64,000 bases of DNA, from assembly GCF_007833275.1 (NCBI RefSeq), contig NZ_CP042241.1:868001-932000 (forward strand). Reading direction: 5' to 3'. Source of the stretch: Salarchaeum sp. JOR-1. Its GTDB lineage: Archaea > Halobacteriota > Halobacteria > Halobacteriales > Halobacteriaceae. Both the position numbers and the translations under genes were made by a program. The notes under the pieces are model-generated. The model worked only from the letters and a program-made list of their open reading frames with translations, did not search any database and was not told the origin of the DNA. Positions 51,424 through 60,311 of this stretch are shown here, piece by piece. The first letter of the stretch is position 1, and each line of letters opens with the position of its first letter.

Positions 51424-53355
51424 ATGAATTGGCAGGACGCGGAGCGGGAGTACGAGGACGCGGTCATCGGCCGAACGACGCTCCCCCGGCTCTTCGAGGA
51501 CGCGGCCGAGCGACACGCCGACCGCCCCGCACAGGGGTACAAGGGCGGTGTCTACGACCGCACGCTCACTCCGGACGTGCTGCCGGCGGCCCCCGGAGGC
51601 GAGTACGCGAACGTCACGTACGACGAGATGCGCGCGCTGGTTCGGAACCTCGCCGCCGGCTTCCGCGACCTCGGCCTCCGTCCCGACGACCGCGTCGGCG
51701 TGTTCGCACACACCCGCATGGAGTGGGCGCAGACCGACTTCGCCGTGCTCGCCGCGGGCGGCGTCATCACCACCGTCTATCCGAGTTCGAGCGAACGCCA
51801 GGTGTCCTACCTCCTCGGGGACTCCGGCGCGACCGGGGTCGTCGTCGAGGATCAGGAACTCCTGGAGCGCGTGCTCGCCGTGGAGGACGACCTCGACGTG
51901 GAGTGGGTGGTCGTGATGGACGAATTCGAGAGCGGCCGCGACGACGTGTACTCGTTCGCCGAGATTCACGAGCGCGGCCGCGAGGTCTACGACGAGGACG
52001 CCTACCTCGGATGGCTGGACGAGCGCGACCCCGACGACCTCGCGAGCCTCATCTACACGTCCGGGACGACCGGCCAGCCGAAGGGCGTGGAACTCACGCA
52101 CTGGAACTTCCGGTCGAACGTCAACCAGTGCCGGAAACGCTTCGGTCCGCGGCCCGACAAGGGAGACCTCCCCGTCATCGACGAGGAGAGCCGTCTCGTC
52201 TCCTACCTCCCGCTCTCGCACGTCTTCGAGCGACTCTCCGGGCACTTCCTTCAGTTCGGGAGCGGCGCGCACGTCTGTTACGCGGAGTCCCCCGACACCC
52301 TCCAGGAGGACATGGGCCTGGTCGAGCCGACGACCGGGACGAGCGTCCCGCGCGTGTACGAGAAACTCTACGACGCGGTGCGCGAGCAGGCGTCCGGCTC
52401 CGACCTCAGCGAGCGCATCTTCGAGTGGGCGGTCGGCGTCGCACGCGACCACTACACCGCCGAGAACCCCGGTCTCGTGCTCTCCGCGAAGCACGCGATC
52501 GCGGACAAACTCGTCTACTCGAAGGTTCGAGAGGCGCTCGGCGGGAACGTCGAGTACTTCATCAGCGGCGGCGGCAGCCTCGACCCCGGACTCGCCCGCG
52601 TCTTCCACGGGATGGGCCTCCCGATGCTCGAAGGCTACGGCCTCACCGAAACGAGTCCCGTCATCTCGGTCAATCCGCCCGAGGAGCCGAAGGTCGGCAC
52701 CATCGGCCCCGTCGTCGTCGACACGGAGATCGAACTCGACGAGTCCGTCGCGACGCCCGAGCAGCGCGAGCGCGCCGATGGCCGGGTGGGCGAACTGCTC
52801 GTGAAGGGCCCCCAGGTGTTCTCGGGCTACTGGGAACTCCCCGACGAGACCGACGCGGCGTTCACCGAGGACGAGTACTTCCGCACCGGCGACGTGGTCG
52901 ACCTCCGATCCGACGGCTACATCCAGTTCCTCGAACGCGCGAAACAGCTCCTCACGCTCTCGACGGGGAAGAACGTCGCGCCCGGCCCCATCGAGGACGC
53001 GTTCGCGCAGTCGCCGCTCGTCGAGCAGGTGATGGTCGTCGGGGACGACCGGAAGTTCGTCGGCGCGGTCGTCGTCCCGAACGTCGAGGGCGTCCGGACG
53101 TGGGCGGATCGCGAGGGATTCGAGCTCCCCGAGTCGCCCGCGGAACTCTGCCGGGACGACCGCGTGCACGAGCGCATCCAGCGCGAGGTCGACGCCGTGA
53201 ACGAGAGCCTCGAGGACTTCGAGACGATCAAGCGGTTCGCGCTCGTTCCGGAGGAGTTCACGGAGGAGAACGACATGCTCACCCCCTCGCTGAAGAAGAA
53301 GCGCCGGAACATCGAGGCGCGGTACGCGGACGAAATCGAATCTCTCTACGAGTAA
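51424..53355 (+). CDS. Long-chain fatty acid-CoA ligase
   Basis: AMP-forming activation of fatty acids to acyl-CoA. The 643-residue ANL enzyme contains A3 IYTSGTTGQPKGVELTH, the gate-region LPLSHVFERLSGHF, A5 LEGYGLTETSPVI, A7 YFRTGDVVDLRSDGYI and A10 TPSLKKKRRNI. These motifs place it with long-chain (FadD/ACSL-like) ligases rather than acetyl-CoA synthetases. Together with the thiolase at 55.9 kb and the glyoxylate bypass it suggests use of fatty acids or other acyl substrates for growth. Confidence 0.93.
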   Translation: MNWQDAEREYEDAVIGRTTLPRLFEDAAERHADRPAQGYKGGVYDRTLTPDVLPAAPGGEYANVTYDEMRALVRNLAAGFRDLGLRPDDRVGVFAHTRMEWAQTDFAVLAAGGVITTVYPSSSERQVSYLLGDSGATGVVVEDQELLERVLAVEDDLDVEWVVVMDEFESGRDDVYSFAEIHERGREVYDEDAYLGWLDERDPDDLASLIYTSGTTGQPKGVELTHWNFRSNVNQCRKRFGPRPDKGDLPVIDEESRLVSYLPLSHVFERLSGHFLQFGSGAHVCYAESPDTLQEDMGLVEPTTGTSVPRVYEKLYDAVREQASGSDLSERIFEWAVGVARDHYTAENPGLVLSAKHAIADKLVYSKVREALGGNVEYFISGGGSLDPGLARVFHGMGLPMLEGYGLTETSPVISVNPPEEPKVGTIGPVVVDTEIELDESVATPEQRERADGRVGELLVKGPQVFSGYWELPDETDAAFTEDEYFRTGDVVDLRSDGYIQFLERAKQLLTLSTGKNVAPGPIEDAFAQSPLVEQVMVVGDDRKFVGAVVVPNVEGVRTWADREGFELPESPAELCRDDRVHERIQREVDAVNESLEDFETIKRFALVPEEFTEENDMLTPSLKKKRRNIEARYADEIESLYE

Positions 53356-53399
53356 CGCGCTCACACTCGAATTTTCCGTCTATGTGCTATTTTATGCGG

Positions 53400-53426
53400 G
53401 AGAAATTGTAGAGTTCAACATTTCTC
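53400..53426. promoter_or_regulatory. Inverted repeat GAGAAAT/ATTTCTC before the antiporter
   Basis: Perfect 7-bp arms (53400-53406 and 53420-53426) with a 13-base spacer end 17 bases before the TTTTATG TATA box at 53444. It may be an upstream operator, or the end signal of the ligase transcript. Confidence 0.4.
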
Positions 53427-53443
53427 TGAGGGGAAACGCATCC

Positions 53444-53450
53444 TTTTATG
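53444..53450 (+). promoter_or_regulatory. TATA box of the antiporter gene
   Basis: TTTTATG lies 25 bases before GTG 53476 and decides that start over TTG 53455. Confidence 0.55.
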
Positions 53451-53475
53451 ACGCTTGGATACCTGTTTTCGAGTA

Positions 53476-55335
53476 GTGTCAGGGTCGGAAGTCATCCCAC
53501 TGGTCGCGGCTATCATCGCGCTCGGCGTCGGATCGCAGATACTGTCCGATAAGTTCCAGGTGCCGAGCGTGCTGTTCCTCATCCTCTCCGGCATCGTGAT
53601 GGGGCCGGAAGGCTTCGGTCTCATCACGCCGAGCGCTCTCGGCCTCGACGCGCTCTCCGCCATCGTCGGCCTCTCGGTCGCCATCATCGTCTTCGAGGGC
53701 GCATTCCACCTGAAGTGGGAGAAACTCCGAGAAGCCCCCGGTGAGACCTTACGGCTCGTGACTATCGGCGCAGTCATCGCGCTCGTCGGCACGTCAGTCG
53801 CCGTGCACTTCCTGCTCGGCGCGGCGTGGGATCTCTCCTTCCTCATCGGCGCGTTACTCGTCGCGACGGGGCCGACGGTCATCACGCCGATTCTCGAAGT
53901 CGTCCCCGTCCGCGACCGCGTCGGCGCGGCGATGGAGACGGAAGGCGTCGTGAACGACGTGACGGCCGCCATCCTCGCCATCGTCGTGTTCGAAGTAGTG
54001 AACCCCAGCCACTCCTCGATGGGGATCGTGCAGTCGTTCGCGTCCCGACTCGGCGCCGGCATCGCCATCGGCGCGCTCGTCGCCGGCATCATCTGGTACC
54101 TCCTCCGGCACGTCGATCTCTCCGCGGGCGGCGCGGTGCAGAACGCCCGCCTGCTCGTGCTCGCCGGCGCGCTCGTCGCGTACGCGGCCGCTAACTCTCT
54201 CTTCTCGGAAGCCGGCATCGCCGCGGTCGCGACCGCCGGCGTCCTCCTCGGGAACGCCGACCTCCCCTACGAGAAGGAGATAGAGACGTTCAAGGGCGAC
54301 ATCACGCTCATCGTGCTGTCGTTCGTCTTCATCGCGCTCGCCGCGCTTCTCCAGTTCGAAGACCTCATCCGTCTCGGCCTCGGCGGCATCGGTGTCGCAA
54401 TCCTCGTCGCGGCCGTCATCCGGCCGCTCGCCGTGTTCGCGTCCACGTTCGGCGACCGGTACACGGTCGCAGAGCGCGCGTTCATGAGCGCGGTCGGCCC
54501 GCGCGGCATCATTCCGGCGTCCGTCGCGACGCTGTTCGCCGTCCAACTCCAGAACGCCGGACAGGAACTCGCGGCGAGCACGCTCGTCGGCACCGTCTTC
54601 CTCGTCATTCTCCTCACGGTCGTCTTCGAAGGCGGCCCGGCCCGGCAGTTCGCGGAACTACTCGACATCATACCCATGCGCGTCATCATCGTCGGCGGCG
54701 GCACCGTCGGTCGAGCGCTCGCGGAGCGCCTCGAAGACCGCGGTGAGAACGTCGTCATCATCGAATCGGACGAATCGATCATCGAACTCGCACGCAACGA
54801 AGGCTTCACCGTCCACCAGGGCGACGGCACCGACACCGAAGTCCTCCGGAAGGCCGGCGCGGAGAAGGCGAAAATCATGGTCGCCGCGACCGGTGACGAC
54901 GACGCGAACCTCCTGGTCAGCCAGCTCGCGGACTCCAAGTTCGACATCGAGACGGTCATCGCCCGCGCGAACAACCCCGATAACGTGGACGCCTTCGAGG
55001 ATCTCGGCGTCCGCACCGTCTCCAGCGCGATGGCGACCGCGTGGGGCATCGACAACCTCATCGAGCGCCCCGCGCTCGCGAACTGGATGACCGAAATCGG
55101 CCGCTCGGGCGACGTCCAAGAGATCGAGGTCACCGCGGACGACCTCGTCGGCATGACCATCGACGAACTCGACGAGAAACTCCCGAACGGCTGCATCATC
55201 GCGCTCGTCGGCCGCAGCGGCGAGAACGAAGTGCCGAACCGCGACCGCACCCTCCAGAAGGGCGACCACCTCACCTTCCTCGGCCGAAAGGAAGCCGTCC
55301 GGGAAGCCCTCGAGATGTGCCACCCGCGCGAGTGA
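53476..55335 (+). CDS. Cation:proton antiporter with C-terminal RCK domains
   Basis: A 619-residue protein joining a CPA1/NhaP-like membrane domain (about 1-390, some 12 segments; GPTVITPILEV and METEGVVNDVTAAI form the ion site, with the conserved Asp after N) to a TrkA-N Rossmann domain (VIIVGGGTVGRALAERL at about 400) and a TrkA-C domain at the end. RCK domains allow control by nucleotide or NAD(H). It would exchange Na+ or K+ for H+, important in high salt. The start is GTG 53476 (VSGSEVIPLVAA). Confidence 0.92.
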   Translation: MSGSEVIPLVAAIIALGVGSQILSDKFQVPSVLFLILSGIVMGPEGFGLITPSALGLDALSAIVGLSVAIIVFEGAFHLKWEKLREAPGETLRLVTIGAVIALVGTSVAVHFLLGAAWDLSFLIGALLVATGPTVITPILEVVPVRDRVGAAMETEGVVNDVTAAILAIVVFEVVNPSHSSMGIVQSFASRLGAGIAIGALVAGIIWYLLRHVDLSAGGAVQNARLLVLAGALVAYAAANSLFSEAGIAAVATAGVLLGNADLPYEKEIETFKGDITLIVLSFVFIALAALLQFEDLIRLGLGGIGVAILVAAVIRPLAVFASTFGDRYTVAERAFMSAVGPRGIIPASVATLFAVQLQNAGQELAASTLVGTVFLVILLTVVFEGGPARQFAELLDIIPMRVIIVGGGTVGRALAERLEDRGENVVIIESDESIIELARNEGFTVHQGDGTDTEVLRKAGAEKAKIMVAATGDDDANLLVSQLADSKFDIETVIARANNPDNVDAFEDLGVRTVSSAMATAWGIDNLIERPALANWMTEIGRSGDVQEIEVTADDLVGMTIDELDEKLPNGCIIALVGRSGENEVPNRDRTLQKGDHLTFLGRKEAVREALEMCHPRE

Positions 55336-55372
55336 CCCTAGCTTTAGGGCGCCGTTTCCGTTCACTATACTC

Positions 55373-55651
55373 GTGTCCGAGGAGCTAGCGCGAGCGCTCA
55401 CTCGCGCCGCGCCCGGCGACCGCGCGCACGCAACCACCGACAGCCAGCGCTATACCGCCGTCGTCACCGCCACCGAACACGACGACACCGGCGTCCGCGT
55501 CGCCGCCGTCCCCGAATCCGGCGACGACTGGCTCGAACTCCGCGCCACCCGCACCGCCGGCGAATGGACGCCACCGACCGTCCACCGCCTCCAGCACCCC
55601 GAGGACGACTGGACGAAACTCGGTCGGCTCGTCACGCTCGACCTCGAATAA
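55373..55651 (+). CDS. Small hypothetical protein
   Basis: A 92-residue soluble protein beginning with GTG 55373 (VSEELARALTRA). It is beta-rich (RYTAVVTATEHDDTGVRVAA, later DWLELRATRTAGEW) and acidic overall, as in conserved haloarchaeal proteins of unknown function. CTTTAGG about 28 bases upstream (55341-55347) may be its TATA box. The stop is followed closely by the duplicated DNA at 55661. Confidence 0.65.
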   Translation: MSEELARALTRAAPGDRAHATTDSQRYTAVVTATEHDDTGVRVAAVPESGDDWLELRATRTAGEWTPPTVHRLQHPEDDWTKLGRLVTLDLE

Positions 55652-55699
55652 CCCTCGCTCGCGCTCGCTGCGGGAACCACTCGCGGAAAAAGCTACGGT

Positions 55700-55725
55700 A
55701 AAAAGGCCGCTCGCGGTGCGAGCGG
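55700..55725 (-). terminator. Duplicate copy of the thiolase terminator
   Basis: Same hairpin and T tract as 55844-55869, shifted by 144 bases in the left copy of the direct repeat. Confidence 0.5.
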
Positions 55726-55843
55726 TCGGATTAGTCGCGCTTGAACGTGATCGCCGCGCCCTGGCGCGAGTACCTTTTTCCGCGTCGGGTTTCCTCGCGC
55801 CGCTGCGCTCGCTGCGGGAACCACTCGCGGAAAAAGCTACGGT

Positions 55844-55869
55844 AAAAAGGCCGCTCGCGGTGCGAGCGG
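55844..55869 (-). terminator. Hairpin terminator of the thiolase gene
   Basis: On the minus strand CCGCTCGC-ACC-GCGAGCGG (55851-55869) forms an 8-bp stem followed by CCTTTTT (T tract 55844-55848). It starts five bases after the thiolase stop. Confidence 0.65.
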
Positions 55870-55874
55870 TCGGA

Positions 55875-57020
55875 TTAGTCGCGCTTGAACGTGATCGCCG
55901 CGCCCTGGCCGAAGCCGACGCAGAGCGTCGCGAGTCCCTTCTTCGCGTCGCGCTTCTGCATCTCGTGGATGAGCGTGACGGGGAGGCGTGCGCCGGACGC
56001 GCCGAGCGGGTGGCCGATGGCGATTGCGCCGCCGTTCACGTTGAACTTGTCGTCGTCCACGCCGAGCTTGCGCTGGCTGTAGAGCGTCTGGGACGCGAAC
56101 GCCTCGTTCAGCTCCACGAGGTCGAACTCCTCGATGTCCTCGCCGGTGCGCTCGAGGAGCCCCTGCGTGGCGGGGACGGGGCCGACGCCCATGATGGTGG
56201 GGTCGACGCCCGCGACGTTGTTGTCGCCGACGTACGCGAGGATTTCGAGGTCGTGTTCCTCCGCGAACTCCTCGCTCGTGACGAGCGTCGCGGCCGCGCC
56301 GTCCGAGATCTGGCTCGCGTTCCCGGGCGTGACCGTGCCGTCGCTCTTGAACACGGTCGGGAGGCTGCTGAGCGTCTCGAGGTCGGTGTCGGGCCGGATG
56401 CCCTCGTCCTCCTCGACGACGCCGTCCTCTGTCTCGACGGGCACGATTTCGTCGTCGAACCGACCGGACTCGGTCGCCTCGGCGGCGCGCTGGTGGCTGC
56501 GGAGCGCGTACTCGTCCTGTTCTTCTCGGGACACGTCGAACTCCTCGGAGACCTTCTCCGCGGTCATTCCCATCTGGAGGTCGGACACGTCGTACTTCTC
56601 GCCGAGTTCCGGGTGGAGGTGGCTGTAGGAGTCGCCGCCCATCGGAACGCGGCTCATGTTCTCCACGCCGCCCGCGATGATGGCGTCGCGCTGGCCGGCG
56701 CGAATCGCGTCGCTCGCGCTGATGACGGCCTGCATCGAGGACGCGCACCAGCGGTTGATGCTGGTCGCGGGCGTGTTCTCTCCGAGTTCGGAGAGCAGCG
56801 CGATGACGCGCGCGACGTTGTTGTCCTGTTCGGTGCGCTGCTGCGCGACGCCCCACATCAGGTCGTCGATGTGCTCGGCGTCGAGTCCGGTCTCGTCGAG
56901 GATGTGGTCGATGAGCGTCACCGAGAGGTCTTCGCTACGCGTGTCCGCGAACACGCCGTCCTCCTTGCCTTGGGGCGTTCGGACGGCCTTCGCGACGACT
57001 GGCGTGGGCATTTCTCCCAT
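55875..57020 (-). CDS. Acetyl-CoA C-acetyltransferase (thiolase)
   Basis: Condenses two acetyl-CoA or cleaves 3-ketoacyl-CoA. The 381-residue protein has the nucleophilic Cys in NRWCASSMQA, the acid-base His in GGAIAIGHPLGASGAR, and the second Cys in TLCVGFGQGAA. PTPVVAKAVRTPQGK is the usual N-terminus. I chose ATG 57020 (MGEMPTPVV) because CTTAAGG, a TATA-like motif, lies 23-28 bases upstream; ATG 57011 is a close alternative. Possible roles are beta-oxidation, isoprenoid or polyhydroxyalkanoate synthesis. The last codons lie inside a duplicated segment. Confidence 0.95.
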   Translation of the reverse strand: MGEMPTPVVAKAVRTPQGKEDGVFADTRSEDLSVTLIDHILDETGLDAEHIDDLMWGVAQQRTEQDNNVARVIALLSELGENTPATSINRWCASSMQAVISASDAIRAGQRDAIIAGGVENMSRVPMGGDSYSHLHPELGEKYDVSDLQMGMTAEKVSEEFDVSREEQDEYALRSHQRAAEATESGRFDDEIVPVETEDGVVEEDEGIRPDTDLETLSSLPTVFKSDGTVTPGNASQISDGAAATLVTSEEFAEEHDLEILAYVGDNNVAGVDPTIMGVGPVPATQGLLERTGEDIEEFDLVELNEAFASQTLYSQRKLGVDDDKFNVNGGAIAIGHPLGASGARLPVTLIHEMQKRDAKKGLATLCVGFGQGAAITFKRD

Positions 57021-57146
57021 ACCGTCGTCTCGCGCCCACAGGGCCTTAAGCCTGCCACAACGGGCCACACGTTCCGAGACGTTTCTTCGACCGGCCGGAC
57101 GCGGGAGAGGACAAACGGTTTATCGGGCGCTGCGCTACGCGAACGC

Positions 57147-58919
57147 ATGCGTCGGTTCCTCCGCCGTCTCGCTCGCCCACTCCCCGCGCTCTTCCTCGTG
57201 AGCGCGCTCGCGCTCGCCGTCCGCCTCTACGACCTCGGCCACCGGGTCGCTCACCAGGACGAGGCCCGGGTCGCGGACTGGATTCTCCAGTACATGGCGA
57301 TGGGCACCTGGGAGTACCGCCCGATCATTCACGGCCCCTTCCTCCCGCACGCCAACGGCGTCCTGTTCGACCTCCTCGGCCCCTCTGACTTCGCGATGCG
57401 CCTCCTCCCCGCGGTCGCGGGCGCGCTCCTCCCCCTGGCGGCCCTCCTCTACCGCACCCGCCTGCGGGACGGCGAGACCATCGCGCTCGGCCTCCTGCTC
57501 GCCGCGAACCCCCTCCTCCTCTACTACAGTCGGTTCATGCGGAACGACCTCCTGCTCGCCGCGGTGATGTTCGCCGCCGTCGGCTGTTTCGTCCGCGCGT
57601 GGGACACCAAACGCCTGCGCTGGCTGCCAGTCGCCGCCCTCCTCTTCGGCCTCGGGTTCACGATGAAAGAAAACGCCCTGCTCTACCCGGTCGCGTGGGT
57701 CGGCGCGCTCGCGCTCGTCGCCGACAGCCGCGTCGTCACCGGCGACCGCGGCTGGGTCGGACGCGCCGTCGCCGGCGCGCGCCGCGTCTACCGCTGGCTC
57801 CTCGGACTGGTGGACGTGCTCGCCGGCGGCCCCCGCGACCCCGGCCACGGCCTCGCCGCGCACGTCCGCGACGGCCTCCGTGCCGCCCGGCGGAACCCCG
57901 TCGTTCGGTACGTTCCGCTCGCGCTCCTCCTGCTCGCGGAGGCGCTCGTCGTCGCCGTCCTGTTCTACGCGCCGAAACCCGACCTCTACACCGCGCTCTC
58001 GGGCGGCCGCCCCCTCCTCCCCGTGCTCCGGGAGGCGACGGTCGGCGTCTGGTTCGAGTTCCTCGGCACGTGGGGCGGCGCGAGCATGCACTCACACTCC
58101 ATGGTGGCGTTCCTCGGCCAACTCCTCGAAATCACCATCGTCGGCGCGCCCTCCCTCCTCCCGCTCGCCGTCGTCGGATTCGTCGCCGACCGCTACGCCG
58201 GCGACTCCCCCCGCGACCTCGTCGCCTTCTGCGCGTACTGGGGGTTCGCGTCCATCTTCGGGTACGCCGCTATCACGGACATCATGGCCGGGTGGACGGC
58301 GATTCACGCGGTCGTCCCGCTCGCCGTCCCCGCCGCCGTCGCGCTCGCCGCGCTCTACCGGATGGGCCGGGAGGCGTTCGCGACCGACCGCCCGTCGCTC
58401 GCCGCGGGCGTCGTCGCCGCGCTCGCGCTCAGCGCCCTCGTGACCGGCGGCGTCGCGGCCGGCGCGTCCTTCGCCTACGACCAGTCCACGGAGAACCCGC
58501 TCGTCCAGTACGCACAGCCCGCGGGCGACATGAAGCCCGTCCTCCACGACATCCGCGAGGTCTCCCAGTCGAACGACGGCGTCGACGTGCTGTTCTACGG
58601 CGACGAGTTCCACAACCCGACCGGCAGCCAGGCGTTCACCATCGACGACTGGGACGTCCCCGGTGACGCGGGCGGCGCGTACCCCGGGTGGTTCGCGCGC
58701 CTCCCGCTCCCCTGGTACCTCGACCAGTACGACGCGAACGTCTCCAGCGTCCAGTCCGTCGCCGCGTTCCCCGACAGCCCGCCGCCGGTCGTCGTCACGC
58801 TCGACCGCGAGAGCGACGACATCGACGACCGCCTCGACGGCTACGCGCGCTACACGTTCCCGCGCTACCTCACCTCGGGCCACGGCGACCTCGCCATCTA
58901 CGTCCGCACGGACGCGTAG
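57147..58919 (+). CDS. Agl23-like flippase-activity-associated protein
   Basis: A 590-residue membrane protein of the TIGR03663 family, called Agl23 in haloarchaea and connected with N-glycosylation. It has about 11 membrane segments and a soluble tail. The first luminal loop has YDLGHRVAHQDEARVADW; its Asp-Glu pair is typical of GT-C glycosyltransferase folds. YYSRFMRNDLLLAA and MKENALLYPVAW are conserved. It may carry sugars from lipid carriers. ATG 57147 is the first start after a GGTTTATCGG TATA-like motif; the longer open frame upstream is antisense to thiolase. Confidence 0.88.
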   Translation: MRRFLRRLARPLPALFLVSALALAVRLYDLGHRVAHQDEARVADWILQYMAMGTWEYRPIIHGPFLPHANGVLFDLLGPSDFAMRLLPAVAGALLPLAALLYRTRLRDGETIALGLLLAANPLLLYYSRFMRNDLLLAAVMFAAVGCFVRAWDTKRLRWLPVAALLFGLGFTMKENALLYPVAWVGALALVADSRVVTGDRGWVGRAVAGARRVYRWLLGLVDVLAGGPRDPGHGLAAHVRDGLRAARRNPVVRYVPLALLLLAEALVVAVLFYAPKPDLYTALSGGRPLLPVLREATVGVWFEFLGTWGGASMHSHSMVAFLGQLLEITIVGAPSLLPLAVVGFVADRYAGDSPRDLVAFCAYWGFASIFGYAAITDIMAGWTAIHAVVPLAVPAAVALAALYRMGREAFATDRPSLAAGVVAALALSALVTGGVAAGASFAYDQSTENPLVQYAQPAGDMKPVLHDIREVSQSNDGVDVLFYGDEFHNPTGSQAFTIDDWDVPGDAGGAYPGWFARLPLPWYLDQYDANVSSVQSVAAFPDSPPPVVVTLDRESDDIDDRLDGYARYTFPRYLTSGHGDLAIYVRTDA

Positions 58920-58967
58920 CGCGCGTTCGGCGACGGTCTTAAGCGGGTCGCACGGCAAGGGTAGGCG

Positions 58968-60311
58968 ATGAGCGAAAGGGCGCTCGACGTCATCGAAGTT
59001 CTCCTCACCGCTCGCGTCTACGGGCGGACGCCGAGTCTCGACGAAGACGACCTCCCACCCCACCTCCGGGAGGCGTTCTGGGCCGAGGACGGCGTGCCGG
59101 ACTCCCCGACGGTGGACGAAGACACCGTCCGCGAGGCCACGGGCATCACCGAGCCGTGGGAGGAGATTTCGGGACTGATGTTCACCGACCGCGACACCTT
59201 CAGCGGGCGGCTGAACCTCGTGAACGACGACATGGCGCGCGAGTGGTACGACGAGCGGGCGGACGCCGACCGACTGAACCGGAACCCGGCGCTCGCACAC
59301 GAGTTCGAGGACCGCGAGGGCGTGGACTACGAGGCCGCCCGGTCGGAGAACCGGCCGGTCCGCGCGGATCCGCAGTGGATAGACGGCTTGCTCGCGGAGT
59401 TCTTCGACGAGGAGGACGAGGAGATGCTCGACCTCGTGGAGGTTCGCGCGCCCTCCGAAATCGACGTGACGATGGACGACCTCGTCCTCACGCCCGAACA
59501 GGAGGCGGAAATCGGGAAGGTCGGAAAGGCGATCGAACACCGTGACTTCCTCGCCGAGGTCGGCCTGTACGAGATCGGGAAACTCCTCTTCGTCGGCCCG
59601 CCCGGCACGGGGAAGACGTCGACGGCGAAGGCGCTCGCGCACAGCCTCGACCTCCCGTTCGTCGAGGTGAAGCTCTCGATGATAACGAGTCAGTACCTCG
59701 GTGAGACGGCGAAGAACGTCGATAAGGTGTTCGAGGTTGCGCGCCGGCTGTCGCCCTGCATCTTCTTCATCGACGAGTTCGACTTCGTCGCGAAAACCCG
59801 GAGTTCGGACGAGCACGCGGCGATCAAGCGCGCCGTCAACACCCTCCTGAAGAGCATCGACGAAATCAGCCTGATTCGGGACGAAGTCCTCCTCATCGGC
59901 GCGACGAACCACCCGGACGACCTCGACTCGGCGGTGTGGCGGCGGTTCGACGAGATTCTCGCGTTCCCGAACCCGTCGGAGCCGATGCGGGCGGACATCC
60001 TCCGCCTCATCACGCACGACATGGACATCGAGAACTTCGACCCCGAGGAGATCGCGGCGGCGACGGACGGACTCACCGGAAGCGACCTCCGGCTCGTGAT
60101 GCGCGAGGCCGTGCTGGACGCGCTGACCGAAGACCGCACGACGCTGACGCAGGACGACCTCCTCGGCGCGGTCGAGCAGTTCGAGGAGCGCGACCACCTC
60201 CGCAACCTCGACAACCTGGAGGACGCGCTCACGCACGGCGACTCGGTCGAGGGCGACGAGGGCGCAGGCGAGGACTCGGGCGACGCACACGACCACGTTC
60301 ACACGCACTAG
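58968..60311 (+). CDS. AAA-family ATPase with acidic N-domain and His-rich tail
   Basis: A 447-residue single-ring AAA ATPase. The N-terminal 190 residues are very acidic and lack a known domain (an adaptor or substrate-binding region). The AAA core has Walker A GPPGTGKT (210-217), Walker B IFFIDEFD (265-272), sensor 1 GATN (311-314) and Arg finger RRF (325-327). It resembles Cdc48/proteasome-activating relatives but has only one AAA domain and no recognised protease neighbour. The tail (DAHDHVHTH) is His-rich. An MBL gene follows directly. Confidence 0.88.
   Translation: MSERALDVIEVLLTARVYGRTPSLDEDDLPPHLREAFWAEDGVPDSPTVDEDTVREATGITEPWEEISGLMFTDRDTFSGRLNLVNDDMAREWYDERADADRLNRNPALAHEFEDREGVDYEAARSENRPVRADPQWIDGLLAEFFDEEDEEMLDLVEVRAPSEIDVTMDDLVLTPEQEAEIGKVGKAIEHRDFLAEVGLYEIGKLLFVGPPGTGKTSTAKALAHSLDLPFVEVKLSMITSQYLGETAKNVDKVFEVARRLSPCIFFIDEFDFVAKTRSSDEHAAIKRAVNTLLKSIDEISLIRDEVLLIGATNHPDDLDSAVWRRFDEILAFPNPSEPMRADILRLITHDMDIENFDPEEIAAATDGLTGSDLRLVMREAVLDALTEDRTTLTQDDLLGAVEQFEERDHLRNLDNLEDALTHGDSVEGDEGAGEDSGDAHDHVHTH

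Larger units (their letters stand above)
55661..55909. repeat. Perfect 105-bp direct repeat at the thiolase 3' end
   Basis: 55661-55765 is identical to 55805-55909, a period of 144 bases, with 39 unique bases between. The right copy spans the last codons and terminator of the thiolase gene; the left copy is a detached duplicate, including codons for GQGAAITFKRD-stop. Confidence 0.9.

Noticed and set aside
55716-57146. Extension of the Agl23 frame upstream
   Set aside because: It lies antisense to thiolase and the translation is composition-biased. The membrane protein begins at ATG 57147.
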